DNA of 64,000 nt from Exiguobacterium sp. (GCF_020832205.1 NZ_JAFIFD010000040.1:1-64000), one strand, 5' to 3'; positions 47,198-56,400 are shown, counted from the stretch's first letter. Made by a program: numbers and translations. Notes: generated from the sequence alone by a model not told the origin.

Positions 47198-48718
47198 TTA
47201 TTCTTCTGTTGCCGCGACAGACGGTTCCGTCAACTTACGGTCTGATGTGTCTCCAGTCGGGACGTTGCCTTTTCCGACAAAATTGTCGAGCAAATCTTTC
47301 ATGTCGATGCCCGATGACGCTTTGAGCGTCTGTTGGAGCGAAGCCATCAAGTCAGTCGCATAACCTGTGACTTTTCCGGCTCCGCCGTCTTTGCCGCTCC
47401 CCGTGTCGACGACCGTGATTTGGTCGATGTTGCCGAGCGGTGCCGCAATCTGTTTCGCATAGTCCGGAAGCATCTTGACGACCATGTCGAGAATCGCAGC
47501 CTGTCCGTATTGCTCGAACGCTTCGGCGATCTTCTGTTTCGCTTCGGCTTCGGCAAGACCGGTCAAGCGGATGATTTCAGCTTCCGCTTCCCCTTTCGCC
47601 CGTTCCGAGTCCGCTTCGGCGACACCGGCGAGACGGACGCGTTCGGCGTCTGCTTTCGCTTCCGCTTCGATTCGGTACTTTTCGGCATCGGCTGAGGCGA
47701 TTTGACGTGCTTTGTCGGCTTCTGCCGATTGCTCGATCGCATAGCGGTCGGCGTCTGCTTTTTTCTTCACTTCCGAATCGTATTGCTTCTCACGACGCAT
47801 GATTTCTTTTTCTTCGAGCTCGATTTGCTTTTGACGCTCGATGATTTGGACTTGCATCTGCTGCTCCGTGACTTCTTGCTTCGCTTTCGCTTCTTCAAGC
47901 TCGTACGCTTGGTCGGCCCGGGCTTTGGCGACGTCTTGTTCACGACGATACGCCGCAATCCGGAGCTGGTTCTCTTTCTCGGCTTCAGCGATCTCAGAAG
48001 CCCGCTCTAGTTCCGCCTTCTTCGCATCTTTCATCGCTTCTGCTTGTTTGATGCGCGTCTCTTTGTCAGCTTCGGCCGTCGCGATATCGGCGTCACGCTT
48101 CACTTGTGCGATCCGTGGCTTCCCGAGCGACTCGAGGTAACCGTTCTTGTCGCGGACGTCTTTGATCGTGAACGATACGATGACGAGACCCATTTTCGCC
48201 AAGTCTTGCGAGGCGACACGTTGCACTTCTTGTGAGAACTTGTCACGGTTCTTGTAGATTTCTTCGACGGTCATCGAACCGAGGATGGAACGGAGGTGAC
48301 CTTCGAGTACTTCTTTCGCTTCGTTCTCGCGCTCGATTTTCGGTTTCCCGAGGAATTGTTCGGCCGCCGTCGCGATTTCGCTGATCGATCCGCCGATTTT
48401 AATGATGGCTGTGCCATCGGCCATGACTGGTACACCTTGCTCGGTGTACACTTCCGGTGTCGTCACTTCTAACTTACTCGAAAGAAGGCTGAGCGGTTCT
48501 GCCTGTTGGAACACCGGTAACACGAACGTACCGCCGCCACGAATAATTTTCACGCGATTGCCCGAGGCGTCGCTATGGACGTTCTTTTTCCCTAAGTAAC
48601 TGCCGGTGACGATCAACGCCTCATCCGGTCCGACCGTACGGTACTTTAATACGAATACAAAAATGAGGGAAAGAATGATGACCCCAACGATAATGCTTGC
48701 GAGTATGACTGTATCCAT
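47198..48718 (-). CDS. floT: Flotillin FloT (YuaG-like)
   Basis: 506-residue membrane scaffold: N-terminal membrane hairpin (about 5-25), SPFH/PHB domain (about 30-220) and a long Glu/Ala-rich coiled coil (about 220-420) with repeated E-A-E-A blocks, then a C-terminal oligomerisation tail. It resembles B. subtilis YuaG. Its ATG abuts the yuaF stop. With FloA this window encodes both flotillins, in separate operons that each include an NfeD protein. Confidence 0.95.
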   Translation of the reverse strand: MDTVILASIIVGVIILSLIFVFVLKYRTVGPDEALIVTGSYLGKKNVHSDASGNRVKIIRGGGTFVLPVFQQAEPLSLLSSKLEVTTPEVYTEQGVPVMADGTAIIKIGGSISEIATAAEQFLGKPKIERENEAKEVLEGHLRSILGSMTVEEIYKNRDKFSQEVQRVASQDLAKMGLVIVSFTIKDVRDKNGYLESLGKPRIAQVKRDADIATAEADKETRIKQAEAMKDAKKAELERASEIAEAEKENQLRIAAYRREQDVAKARADQAYELEEAKAKQEVTEQQMQVQIIERQKQIELEEKEIMRREKQYDSEVKKKADADRYAIEQSAEADKARQIASADAEKYRIEAEAKADAERVRLAGVAEADSERAKGEAEAEIIRLTGLAEAEAKQKIAEAFEQYGQAAILDMVVKMLPDYAKQIAAPLGNIDQITVVDTGSGKDGGAGKVTGYATDLMASLQQTLKASSGIDMKDLLDNFVGKGNVPTGDTSDRKLTEPSVAATEE

Positions 48719-49243
48719 CTATCCATTCTCCTTCCGGATTGTCGGTTCGTCATATTCCATGACGACCGCAATGTTTCGTTCTACTTCGATAATGACGACA
48801 CGACGGTCTGCCGAAATGGCTTTTCCATCGATGCTTTGCGCCGTCTTTACTACTGAGCCGATCACTGACTCGACGAGCACTTCCCCGTAGCCCCCTTCAG
48901 GGACTGGCACGGTCAGCCGGCCGACGAGACCGACGAGCGACTCGTCGGTCATCCCAATCGACTCTTCTGCATTCGATAACGGCAACAAGACGAACAGATA
49001 AAGAAGTGTCGTCAAGGCGAACGAACCGACGAGGGCGACAGCGAGACCGATCATCGGGGATACGTGGGCGAGTGCGTTCAAGATCAAGCCGATCCCTGCG
49101 CCGAGCGCCAAGAACGAGAGGATGACGGCCGGGTTGAACCACCCCTCAAATAAATCGAACGCATCGGAAAACAGCATATAAATGAACGTGCCGAGTCCGG
49201 CGATGATCAATACCCACCAATATAATTGATCAAGTGATTCCAT
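48719..49243 (-). CDS. yuaF: NfeD-family membrane protein (YuaF-like), partner of FloT
   Basis: About 174 residues: a membrane region with three or four helices (about 8-95) and a soluble C-terminal OB-fold NfeD domain (GLVGRLTVPVPEGGYGEVLVE, about 105-170). The B. subtilis homologue YuaF is needed with YuaG for membrane fluidity and stress responses. The ATG at 49243 overlaps the stop of the upstream gene (TAATG) and lies six bases after GGAGGG, so translation is coupled. Confidence 0.88.
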   Translation of the reverse strand: MESLDQLYWWVLIIAGLGTFIYMLFSDAFDLFEGWFNPAVILSFLALGAGIGLILNALAHVSPMIGLAVALVGSFALTTLLYLFVLLPLSNAEESIGMTDESLVGLVGRLTVPVPEGGYGEVLVESVIGSVVKTAQSIDGKAISADRRVVIIEVERNIAVVMEYDEPTIRKENG

Positions 49244-49644
49244 TACCATCCCTCCTCGCTCCGACGTTCATGCTCGAAAGCGAGCACGCGGCGCAGATGT
49301 TCGACTTCGAGCGCGAGCGCCCGTTCGATCGTGTCCCACTCTGTGAGCGGCCGTGTCGGTTGTGCGACGGATTCGCGCACACGTCCGATCGTCTGTTCAA
49401 AACGCAAGCGTTCGTATTGGTCGACCGCCTCCAGTCTTTCCTTTCGCAGTAACGTTAAATAATGATCGACTTCTGCCTGCAATGTGATAATCTGTTCGGC
49501 CGTCGCCTCAGACGACTCTTGCATGAGCAGCCGACGCACCCGCACTTGATGGGCAACTAGTTTCGCGATCCTCGACTCAAGTTCAAGAATCTGTTTATAG
49601 AGGGATCCCGCCTCATCTTGCTCCGTGTCATCGCGCCACCACAT
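49243..49644 (-). CDS. Unrecognised coiled-coil protein heading the floT operon
   Basis: 133 residues, soluble, highly charged and almost wholly helical by pattern; heptad-like hydrophobic spacing runs from about 15 to 125 (LYKQILELESRIAKLVAHQV onward). No signal peptide or membrane helix. I do not recognise a family. It is the first gene after a sigma-W-type promoter and its stop overlaps the yuaF start, so it very likely works with the FloT/NfeD system, perhaps through coiled-coil contacts; that role is inference. Confidence 0.78.
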   Translation of the reverse strand: MWWRDDTEQDEAGSLYKQILELESRIAKLVAHQVRVRRLLMQESSEATAEQIITLQAEVDHYLTLLRKERLEAVDQYERLRFEQTIGRVRESVAQPTRPLTEWDTIERALALEVEHLRRVLAFEHERRSEEGW

Positions 49645-49687
49645 CTCCGTCTCACCTCACTTCACTTCTACTCGACTCACTATTTCA

Positions 49688-49714
49688 TACGAAAAAGCCG
49701 GTACGTTGGTTTCA
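49688..49714 (-). promoter_or_regulatory. Putative ECF sigma-W promoter of the floT operon
   Basis: TGAAAC and CGTAT lie 17 bp apart on the minus strand, about 45 bases before the coiled-coil gene. B. subtilis yuaF-floT is a sigma-W operon. The -35 box overlaps the rnhC promoter on the other strand. Confidence 0.72.
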
Positions 49715-49738
49715 AAATATACAAAAAAAATGTAAGAT
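49710..49738 (+). promoter_or_regulatory. Putative promoter of rnhC
   Basis: TTTCAA and TAAGAT are 17 bp apart. The -35 is weak and overlaps the divergent sigma-W -35 box. Confidence 0.4.
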
Positions 49739-49769
49739 TAATTTGCGAGACAGAAAGGAAGTGCTCCTG

Positions 49770-50681
49770 TTGGGCAACCAAGTCATCAAATTATCGGTCG
49801 AGGCGCAACACGCCCTCATCGAAACGTATTCCTCCCAGGCGGTCAATCCGCCGCCTCACGCTCGTTTCTGTGCGAAAACACCAAGTTGTGTGATTACCGT
49901 TTACAATTCGGGTAAAGTCATGTTCCAAGGCCGTACCGCCGAACAAGAAGCGGCGAAATGGGGAGACGCCATTCAAAAGACGGCTTCTGTTCCGAAAACG
50001 ACATTGCCTGATGGCTTTTCCGAATGGTCCGTCGTCGGCAGTGACGAAGTCGGCAAAGGCGACTACTTCGGTCCGCTCGTCGTCGTCGCCGCCTACGTCT
50101 CAAGTGACAACATCGAGCTCGTCAAAGAACTCGGCGTCAAAGACTCCAAGTTGTTATCGGATACGGACATTAAACGCATCGCTCGCGACTTGCACGTCAC
50201 CATCCCCTATCAAAAGGCAACGCTCCATAATCCGATGTACAACAAGATGCAACGGACGATGACCCAAGGGAAAATGACGGCGATCGCCCATAACGCCGCC
50301 TTGTCGGCATTATTGAAGAAGCTCGATCAAAAGCCAGACGCCATCTTGATCGACCAATTCGCCGAAAAAAATGTCTATTACAGACATTTAAGCGCCGAAG
50401 CCGCTGTCGTCAAGGACGATGTCTTCTTTTCGACGAAAGCTGAAGGGCTTCATGTGGCCGTCGCCGCCGCCTCGATTTTGGCGCGGGCATTTTTCTTAAA
50501 AGAAATGGATCGCTTGAGCCAAACGACCGGCATCACGTTGCCGAAAGGGGCCGGCGCGAAAGTCGATGAAGTCGCCGCAACGATCATTAAGCAGCACGGC
50601 ATCGAAAAGCTGAACGAGATCGCCAAAGTCCACTTCGCGAACACGAAAAAAGCGGTCCGCTTGAGCGAGCTGAAACGATAG
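49770..50681 (+). CDS. rnhC: Ribonuclease HIII
   Basis: Removes RNA from RNA/DNA hybrids during replication and repair. About 303 residues: an N-terminal TBP-like substrate-binding domain (about 1-85, ending ITVYNSGKVMFQGR) and the RNase H2-type catalytic domain with GSDEVGKGDYFGPLVV (Asp and Glu ligands) and later acidic residues (LIDQFAEKN). The frame opens at 49743, but the TTG at 49770 follows AAGGAAG at nine bases and gives the family start (M)GNQVIKLS. It lies near pheT as in B. subtilis. Confidence 0.94.
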   Translation: MGNQVIKLSVEAQHALIETYSSQAVNPPPHARFCAKTPSCVITVYNSGKVMFQGRTAEQEAAKWGDAIQKTASVPKTTLPDGFSEWSVVGSDEVGKGDYFGPLVVVAAYVSSDNIELVKELGVKDSKLLSDTDIKRIARDLHVTIPYQKATLHNPMYNKMQRTMTQGKMTAIAHNAALSALLKKLDQKPDAILIDQFAEKNVYYRHLSAEAAVVKDDVFFSTKAEGLHVAVAAASILARAFFLKEMDRLSQTTGITLPKGAGAKVDEVAATIIKQHGIEKLNEIAKVHFANTKKAVRLSELKR

Positions 50682-50753
50682 TGCTCCTAAGCGACATATG
50701 GTATATTGGTTTTAAGGTTTAATGAACTTAAAAATTTTTGGAGGATAGCGTTC

Positions 50754-51566
50754 ATGTTGCATTATAAAACGTACACATTAAGTGACGACCATCCTTGGGT
50801 CATCTTCATTCATGGCGCTGGGGGAAGTTTATCTCACTGGTATCGTCAAATCCGACCGTTCAAAAAGAAATATAACGTCCTGTTGCTTGATTTGCGTGGA
50901 CATGGCGGCTCCTATGACGCGGAACAGTCTTTGAATCAACCGCTCAACGCCTATACGCTTGACGTCGTCGTCGAAGACGTCGTTGAAGTGATGGATCATT
51001 TAAAAATCAAAAAAGGCCATATGGTCGGCTTGTCACTCGGCACGATTGTCATCCAAGCGATGTTTGAACACCACCCGGAGCGGATCGCCTCGGTCGTCCT
51101 CGGGGGAGCGATCGTCAAGTTCAACGTCCGTTCCACGCTGTTGATCCGGCTTGGAAGTCTCGTGCAAAGTTTTGTCCCATATATGTGGCTGTATCAACTG
51201 TTCGCCTGGATCTTGTTACCGAAAAAGCGGCATAAGAAGTCTCGGATGATGTTCGTCCGCGATGCCGCCAACTTGTGCCAGCGCGAGTTCATCCGTTGGT
51301 TCAAAATGACAGAAAACATGAATCCGCTCCTCCGCCACTTCTCGTCGATTCAAACGGCGGTCCCGATTCTCTACATCATGGGAGACGAGGACTACATGTT
51401 TCTCGAGGCGGTCGAACGGACGGCGAAACATCAACCGACAGCCAACGTTCATGTCGTCCATGATTCCGGACACGTCGTCAACGTCGACCAACCCGACATT
51501 TTTAACTCGGTATCGATGAATTTTATCGATGAACAAGTCGGTTTGATCACAGCCAGTACGTCTTAA
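50754..51566 (+). CDS. Alpha/beta-hydrolase
   Basis: 270 residues with the alpha/beta-hydrolase fold: oxyanion region FIHGAGGSLSHW (about 18-29), nucleophile elbow GLSLGT (Ser at about 94), an acid in MGDEDYM and the catalytic His in HDSGHVVNVDQP near the C-terminus. The substrate cannot be inferred. The ATG at 50754 follows GGAGG by eight bases; the upstream frame to 50706 is not coding-like. It stands alone, ended by a terminator. Confidence 0.9.
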   Translation: MLHYKTYTLSDDHPWVIFIHGAGGSLSHWYRQIRPFKKKYNVLLLDLRGHGGSYDAEQSLNQPLNAYTLDVVVEDVVEVMDHLKIKKGHMVGLSLGTIVIQAMFEHHPERIASVVLGGAIVKFNVRSTLLIRLGSLVQSFVPYMWLYQLFAWILLPKKRHKKSRMMFVRDAANLCQREFIRWFKMTENMNPLLRHFSSIQTAVPILYIMGDEDYMFLEAVERTAKHQPTANVHVVHDSGHVVNVDQPDIFNSVSMNFIDEQVGLITASTS

Positions 51567-51579
51567 CCACTTCTTCAAT

Positions 51580-51622
51580 GAGAGGTAGCGCTTCCAAAAA
51601 AAGCGGCTGTCTCTCTTTTTTT
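51580..51622 (+). terminator. Terminator after the hydrolase gene
   Basis: An imperfect stem (51581-51593 with 51601-51614) is followed by a T7 run. Confidence 0.82.
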
Positions 51623-51662
51623 ATGAGCCGACAAATATTTTCAAATAAATTTTCAGAAAATA

Positions 51663-51691
51663 TTGATTATTGAAAATTGTCGTGTTACTCT
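51663..51691 (+). promoter_or_regulatory. Putative promoter of the PTS IIC-like leader transcript
   Basis: TTGATT and TACTCT are 17 bp apart, upstream of the leader peptide. A small CTAAGA/TCTTAG hairpin begins at the putative start site. Confidence 0.5.
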
Positions 51692-51726
51692 AAGACAAAT
51701 CTTAGCAAACGGAGGAGCGAGCAACC

Positions 51727-51780
51727 ATGTATACACACACACAACACTGCCTGCTGATTATTATTCGACGAAGGGACTGA
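51727..51780 (+). CDS. Putative 17-residue leader peptide
   Basis: A short reading frame encoding MYTHTQHCLLIIIRRRD, preceded by a GGAGGA site ten bases from its ATG. Runs of three Ile and three Arg codons lie just before the stop. It precedes a terminator hairpin and the PTS IIC-like gene, as in amino-acid or ribosome-stalling attenuators. Translation is unproven. Confidence 0.5.
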   Translation: MYTHTQHCLLIIIRRRD

Positions 51781-51837
51781 AAATCGACTCGATGACCGAG
51801 ACGAATTTTTGGGCCCTTGTTTCGATGGTTTCGGACG

Positions 51838-51888
51838 AGGCGCTCACCGTTTGTATCGTGCGCCTATCCCATCCGGATAGGTTTTTTT
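51838..51888 (+). terminator. Leader terminator with overlapping antiterminator arm
   Basis: CCTATCC (51863-51869) pairs with GGATAGG (51875-51881), followed by seven T: a strong intrinsic terminator 30 bases before the next gene. AGGCGC (51838-51843) can instead pair with GCGCCT (51860-51865), which takes the first three bases of the terminator stem. The rest of the 350-base gap holds the promoter and leader peptide described separately. Confidence 0.82.
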
Positions 51889-51918
51889 ATTGGACATTAG
51901 ACAGAGGAGATGATGGAA

Positions 51919-52932
51919 GTGAAACAGTACGCAATGGATCGAATGATTAAAATATCAGCCGGGATGGCAAGCGCCGTCCTCGTCACACTAGGGGTCGGGC
52001 TCCTCATCGAGACGATTGGTAAAATGGCAGGACTCGACATGCTCGTCACGATCGGGCAAGTCGCCAAGTCGTTGCTCGCCCCGGCGCTCGGTGCCGGTGT
52101 CGCCTATCAGCTCGGCGGCAACACCCTTATTTTATTCAGTTCGATGATTGCGGCGACCGTCGGTGGGGCCGCGCTCCAACCGACAGAAAGCGGACTCGTC
52201 CTCGTCCCTGGTCAACCGATCAGTGCGTTGATCGCAGCGGCTGCGGCCGTCTGGTTAGGCAAACGTGTTCTCGGCAAGACGAAGTTTGACATGATGGTCG
52301 TACCCGTCACGGCCGTTCTTGGCGGCGGCATTGTCGGCGTCGGGGCCGCTGCCGTGACGACACCGCTCATCAATTCGATCAGCGCCAGCATCACGGCTTC
52401 GGTCAACACGTCACCGGTCGCCACGTCACTTGTCATCGCACTCGTTTTCAGCGTCATGCTCATGTCACCGGCGTCCTCGGCCGCGCTCGCGATCGCGCTC
52501 CAACTTGATCCGGTCGCAAGTGCCGCCGCGCTCATCGGCTGTACGGCTCAATTTGTCGGCTTCACGCTCATGGCATATCGTCAGACGGACCCGGGCGGCT
52601 TGGTCGCATCGTTCTTCGTGACACCGAAAGTCCAGTTCCCGAACGTCGTCAAAAACCCGCGCGTCGTCATGCCGCCGTTCATCGCCGCCATGATCAGCGC
52701 CCCGATCGCGACGCTCTGGTTCTCGCTCGAAGTGCCGTATGAGATCGCCGGTCTCGGGCTCAACTCGATGATCGCCCCGCTCAACATCTTGGCGGCGCAA
52801 GGCGCCGAGGCGTTCGCGATCTTCGTCGGCACAGGCGTCGTGCTTCCCGCGGTCATTACGTTCCTTCTTTATAAAGTGACTTGCCTCGTCGGATGGACGA
52901 AGTTCGGTGACTTAGCACTCGAAGTACAATAA
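51919..52932 (+). CDS. Stand-alone PTS IIC-like (PfoR-type) membrane protein
   Basis: About 337 residues with eight to ten predicted membrane helices, rich in Ala, Gly and Val. It resembles PTS_EIIC_2/PfoR-like proteins, which look like sugar-PTS permease subunits but lack IIA and IIB partners; function and substrate are unknown. No PTS IIA or IIB gene is nearby. Start choice is uncertain: a GTG at 51919 lies nine bases after AGAGGAG, while ATGs at 51910 and 51913 are very close to that site. Expression is likely controlled by the attenuator-like leader. Confidence 0.8.
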   Translation: MKQYAMDRMIKISAGMASAVLVTLGVGLLIETIGKMAGLDMLVTIGQVAKSLLAPALGAGVAYQLGGNTLILFSSMIAATVGGAALQPTESGLVLVPGQPISALIAAAAAVWLGKRVLGKTKFDMMVVPVTAVLGGGIVGVGAAAVTTPLINSISASITASVNTSPVATSLVIALVFSVMLMSPASSAALAIALQLDPVASAAALIGCTAQFVGFTLMAYRQTDPGGLVASFFVTPKVQFPNVVKNPRVVMPPFIAAMISAPIATLWFSLEVPYEIAGLGLNSMIAPLNILAAQGAEAFAIFVGTGVVLPAVITFLLYKVTCLVGWTKFGDLALEVQ

Positions 52933-52970
52933 AAAAACTGCGATTCCTAGGCTTAGGAATCGCAGTTTTT
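52931..52970. terminator. Bidirectional terminator between the PTS IIC-like gene and pheT
   Basis: A stem of about 15 bp (AAAACTGCGATTCC and its complement) carries A and T runs on both sides, between converging genes. Confidence 0.93.
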
Positions 52971-52973
52971 GCG

Positions 52974-55346
52974 TTAAGCGCGAACTTCCGCGCCGTGAGC
53001 CGCTTTCACAGCGGCGATGATCGTTTCGTAGGACGCCGTGACTTCTTCATCTAGAAGTGTTCGGGTCGGATCTTGATATTTGAGTGAGAACGCGAGCGAC
53101 TTCTCATCCGCTCCAACGTTTTCTCCTGTGTATACATCGAACAACGCCAAGTCGATCAACAACGGTCCGGCCGCTTCCTTGATGGTCGCCTCGACTTGTC
53201 CAGCCGAGACATCACGTTTCAAGACGAGCGCCAAGTCACGCGAAATGGAAGGGTAACGCGGTACATCTTGATAAATACGTGTCGTTTCGACGTCGAACGC
53301 ATTCAAGTCGAGCTCGAAGACGTACACTTCCTTCAAGCCGTACACTTCTTTAGAGACACCTGGGTGCACTTGGCCGACGTACCCGATGACGCGTCCCTCG
53401 ACGAGCACGTTCGCCGTACGGCCTGGGTGCATGTCTGCAAGGCGAGCCGCTTCATACGTCACTTCGATTTGAAGCGATTCGGCGAGCGTGTCGACGATTC
53501 CTTTGGCGACGAAATAATCGACCGGCACACGCGTCCCTTGCGAGCGGTGATCGTACCAAAGTCCGGTCACAATACCCGCAACACATTCGGTCTCACGCGG
53601 CAACGTCTCTCCTGCTTCCACGTAGACGCGTCCGGTCTCGAACAAGCGGACGTTCGCCTGTTGCCGGGCCGTGTTATGGCGCACCGCTTCGAGCAAGCCT
53701 GGAACGAGCGACGTCCGAAGTACGGAACGTTCCTCACTCATCGGCATAGCGAGACGGACTTGTTTCGCCTCTTCGCCACCGAACCGAGATGCGTTCGCTG
53801 CACTCGTCAACGAATAAGTGATGGCCTGGGACAAGCCCGTCCCTTGGAGGACGCGGCGGATCTGGCGGCGCAGTACGTTGACACTTGGCAAATAACCTTT
53901 TGCCTGTGAGGCTGGAAGCGTGGACGGCAAGCTGTCGTATCCGTACAGACGGGCCACTTCTTCAGTGATGTCTGCCGGGAGCTCCAAATCAGGACGGCGC
54001 GACGGTACGTGAACCGTCAACATGTCGTCTCCCTCGACCGTCAGACCGAGACGTTCCAAAATCGTGACAATCGTACCGCGGTCGAGTTCCATGCCGAGGC
54101 GATGGTTGATGTAGGCGATCGAAACGTCGATCGTCCGTCCGGCTGAGGCGACTCCGCCTGCCGTGACCGCTTCGCTGATCGTCCCGCCGCTGACAGATTG
54201 GATCAGTTCCGCGGCTCGGTCGAGCGCTAACACGACACGTTCCGGATCGACCCCTTTTTCAAAGCGGGCGCTCGAATCCGAACGGAGTCCGAGTACACGG
54301 CTCGTTTTCCGGACCGAGGCTGGCGCGAAGTATGCCGACTCTAAGACGATGCTTGTCGTCGTCGTGTCGACTTCCGTGTTCGCACCGCCCATGACACCGG
54401 CGATCGCGACCGGGGCTTGACCGTCGGTGATGACCATCATCGACTCGTCGAGTGTGCGTGTCGTGTCGTCAAGGGTGACGATCGCCTCTCCGTCTGTCGC
54501 TTGACGTACGACGATCACATCGCCAAGTTTCGCGGCGTCAAACGCGTGGAGCGGCTGACCGAGTTCGAGCATGACGTAGTTCGTCACATCGACGACGTTG
54601 TTGATCGGTCGCACCCCTTCCGCGATCAACACATTTTTCAACCATTGTGGCGAATCGGTGATGACGACACCGTCCACACGGCGGGCCGCATAGTACGGGC
54701 AATTGTCTGTTTCGAGTGTGATGTCGACACGGTTCGGCGCGTCCGTTGACACGTTCGTTTCCGGCAACGTGAACGGGCGCTCGAGGATGGCTGCCACTTC
54801 ATGGATGATTCCGTAAAGGCTGAGGCAATCTGAACGGTTCGGAGTCAAGCCGAGTTCGAGCACTTCATCGTCGAGGTCGAGTAGCGCCACGACGTCCGCC
54901 CCGACTTCAACCGACTCACGGAAAGTATGGATCCCGTCTTGTTCGTCTTCACGAATCTGCTTTTTCTCGAAACCAAGCTCTTCGAGTGAACAGATCATGC
55001 CTTGTGACTCGACGCCACGAAGCTTTGCCTTCTTGATTTTAAGCCCTGGAAGTTTCGCCCCGACTTTCGCGACAATGACGTGTTGTCCGGCCGCGACGTT
55101 CGGTGCGCCACAGACGATTTGCACCGTCTCTTCTCCGACATCGACAGTCGTGACGTTCAGCTTGTCCGCTTCCGGATGCTTCTCGCACGTCAAGACGCGT
55201 CCAACGACGAGGCCGCTCAATCCTTCGGCCCGGTTCGTCACGCCTTCGACTTCAATCCCGTTTTTCGTGATCAAGTCGGCGAGCTGTTGCCCGCTCAAAT
55301 CTGAGACGTCGATATATTGGTTCAACCATTTTTTCGATAATAACAT
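52974..55346 (-). CDS. pheT: Phenylalanine-tRNA ligase beta subunit
   Basis: Non-catalytic subunit with editing function in the alpha2-beta2 phenylalanyl-tRNA synthetase. The 790 residues run through an EMAP-type tRNA-binding domain (about 40-155), B3/B4 editing domain (about 210-390), B5 domain (about 405-480), a synthetase-like core (about 490-680) and a C-terminal ferredoxin-fold anticodon-binding domain (about 700-790). Usual length. It starts 12 bases after pheS and is controlled by the phenylalanine T-box. Confidence 0.97.
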   Translation of the reverse strand: MLLSKKWLNQYIDVSDLSGQQLADLITKNGIEVEGVTNRAEGLSGLVVGRVLTCEKHPEADKLNVTTVDVGEETVQIVCGAPNVAAGQHVIVAKVGAKLPGLKIKKAKLRGVESQGMICSLEELGFEKKQIREDEQDGIHTFRESVEVGADVVALLDLDDEVLELGLTPNRSDCLSLYGIIHEVAAILERPFTLPETNVSTDAPNRVDITLETDNCPYYAARRVDGVVITDSPQWLKNVLIAEGVRPINNVVDVTNYVMLELGQPLHAFDAAKLGDVIVVRQATDGEAIVTLDDTTRTLDESMMVITDGQAPVAIAGVMGGANTEVDTTTTSIVLESAYFAPASVRKTSRVLGLRSDSSARFEKGVDPERVVLALDRAAELIQSVSGGTISEAVTAGGVASAGRTIDVSIAYINHRLGMELDRGTIVTILERLGLTVEGDDMLTVHVPSRRPDLELPADITEEVARLYGYDSLPSTLPASQAKGYLPSVNVLRRQIRRVLQGTGLSQAITYSLTSAANASRFGGEEAKQVRLAMPMSEERSVLRTSLVPGLLEAVRHNTARQQANVRLFETGRVYVEAGETLPRETECVAGIVTGLWYDHRSQGTRVPVDYFVAKGIVDTLAESLQIEVTYEAARLADMHPGRTANVLVEGRVIGYVGQVHPGVSKEVYGLKEVYVFELDLNAFDVETTRIYQDVPRYPSISRDLALVLKRDVSAGQVEATIKEAAGPLLIDLALFDVYTGENVGADEKSLAFSLKYQDPTRTLLDEEVTASYETIIAAVKAAHGAEVRA

Positions 55347-55358
55347 GTGTGATCCCCC

Positions 55359-56381
55359 TTAAAATTGCTCGATGAAGCGTAAGTCGTTTGTATAGAAGTG
55401 ACGAATGTCATCGACGCCGTGCTTCAGCATCGCCATCCGTTCGACGCCGATTCCGAAAGCGAAACCGGACATTTTTGTCGCATCATACCCTGCCATCTCG
55501 AGGACGCGCGGATGGACCATACCGCCGCCGAGGATCTCGATCCAACCTGTCCCTTTACAGACGTTACAGCCCGTGCCGCCACATTTGAAGCATGAGATAT
55601 CGACTTCGACCGAAGGCTCTGTGAACGGGAAGAAACTCGGACGGAGACGGATCTCACGCGTCTCTCCGAACAGTTGTTTGACGAACACTTCAAGCGTCCC
55701 TTTCAAGTCAGCCATCGAGATGTGCTCATCGACGACGAGTCCTTCGATTTGCATGAACTGATGAGAGTGCGTCGCATCATCTTCGTCCCGACGATACACT
55801 TTCCCCGGACAGATGATACGGATCGGCTCCCCGTTCGCGAGTAGCATCGTGCGGGCCTGTACCGGAGACGTATGCGTCCGCAACAGCGTCTCGTCCGTAA
55901 TGTAGAACGAGTCTTGCATGTCGCGAGCCGGATGGTCTTTCGGAAGATTGAGCATCTCGAAGTTGTACAAGTCGGTTTCGACTTCCGGGCCTTCCGCAAT
56001 CGTGTAGCCGAGGCCGACGAACAAATCTTCCATCTCATCGACGATCTGTTGTAACAGATGGCTATGGCCTGGGAGTGCCGTCCGTCCCGGGAGTGTGACG
56101 TCAATCGTTTCTGCAGCGAGCTTTGCCTCGAGTTCCGCTGCTTTCACACCTTCAAGACGCGCTTCTAACGCTTCTTGAATCGCCGTACGGACCGTGTTGG
56201 CAAGTTCACCGACGACGGGACGTTCTTCTGGGGACAGTTTCCCCATGCCGCGCAACACTTCGGTCATCGGACCTTTCTTCCCTAAATATTTGATCCGGAC
56301 GTCGTTCAACGTCTTTTGCGTCGATGCCGCCTCAATCTCTTGAAGCGCTTCTTGTTGTAACAACTCTAACTGTTCTTTCAT
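55359..56381 (-). CDS. pheS: Phenylalanine-tRNA ligase alpha subunit
   Basis: Catalytic class II synthetase subunit. The 340 residues have an N-terminal coiled coil (about 1-85), motif 2 with [21 protein letters not shown], the Cys-rich loop [16 protein letters not shown] and motif 3 [18 protein letters not shown]. Full length, ATG at 56381 after GAGGAGG. A T-box leader with a UUC specifier precedes it. Confidence 0.97.
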   Translation of the reverse strand: MKEQLELLQQEALQEIEAASTQKTLNDVRIKYLGKKGPMTEVLRGMGKLSPEERPVVGELANTVRTAIQEALEARLEGVKAAELEAKLAAETIDVTLPGRTALPGHSHLLQQIVDEMEDLFVGLGYTIAEGPEVETDLYNFEMLNLPKDHPARDMQDSFYITDETLLRTHTSPVQARTMLLANGEPIRIICPGKVYRRDEDDATHSHQFMQIEGLVVDEHISMADLKGTLEVFVKQLFGETREIRLRPSFFPFTEPSVEVDISCFKCGGTGCNVCKGTGWIEILGGGMVHPRVLEMAGYDATKMSGFAFGIGVERMAMLKHGVDDIRHFYTNDLRFIEQF

Positions 56382-56400
56382 TACTAGTTCCTCCTCTACA

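Noticed and set aside
47198-48718. Possible internal repeats in floT
   Set aside because: The repeated Glu/Ala-rich codons are the normal coiled coil of flotillins, not a DNA repeat array.
51663-51950. 95-codon open frame in the PTS IIC-like leader
   Set aside because: Its first codon is inside the putative promoter, no ribosome site precedes it, and it reads through a strong terminator hairpin; the 17-residue frame in another phase has a proper ribosome site.
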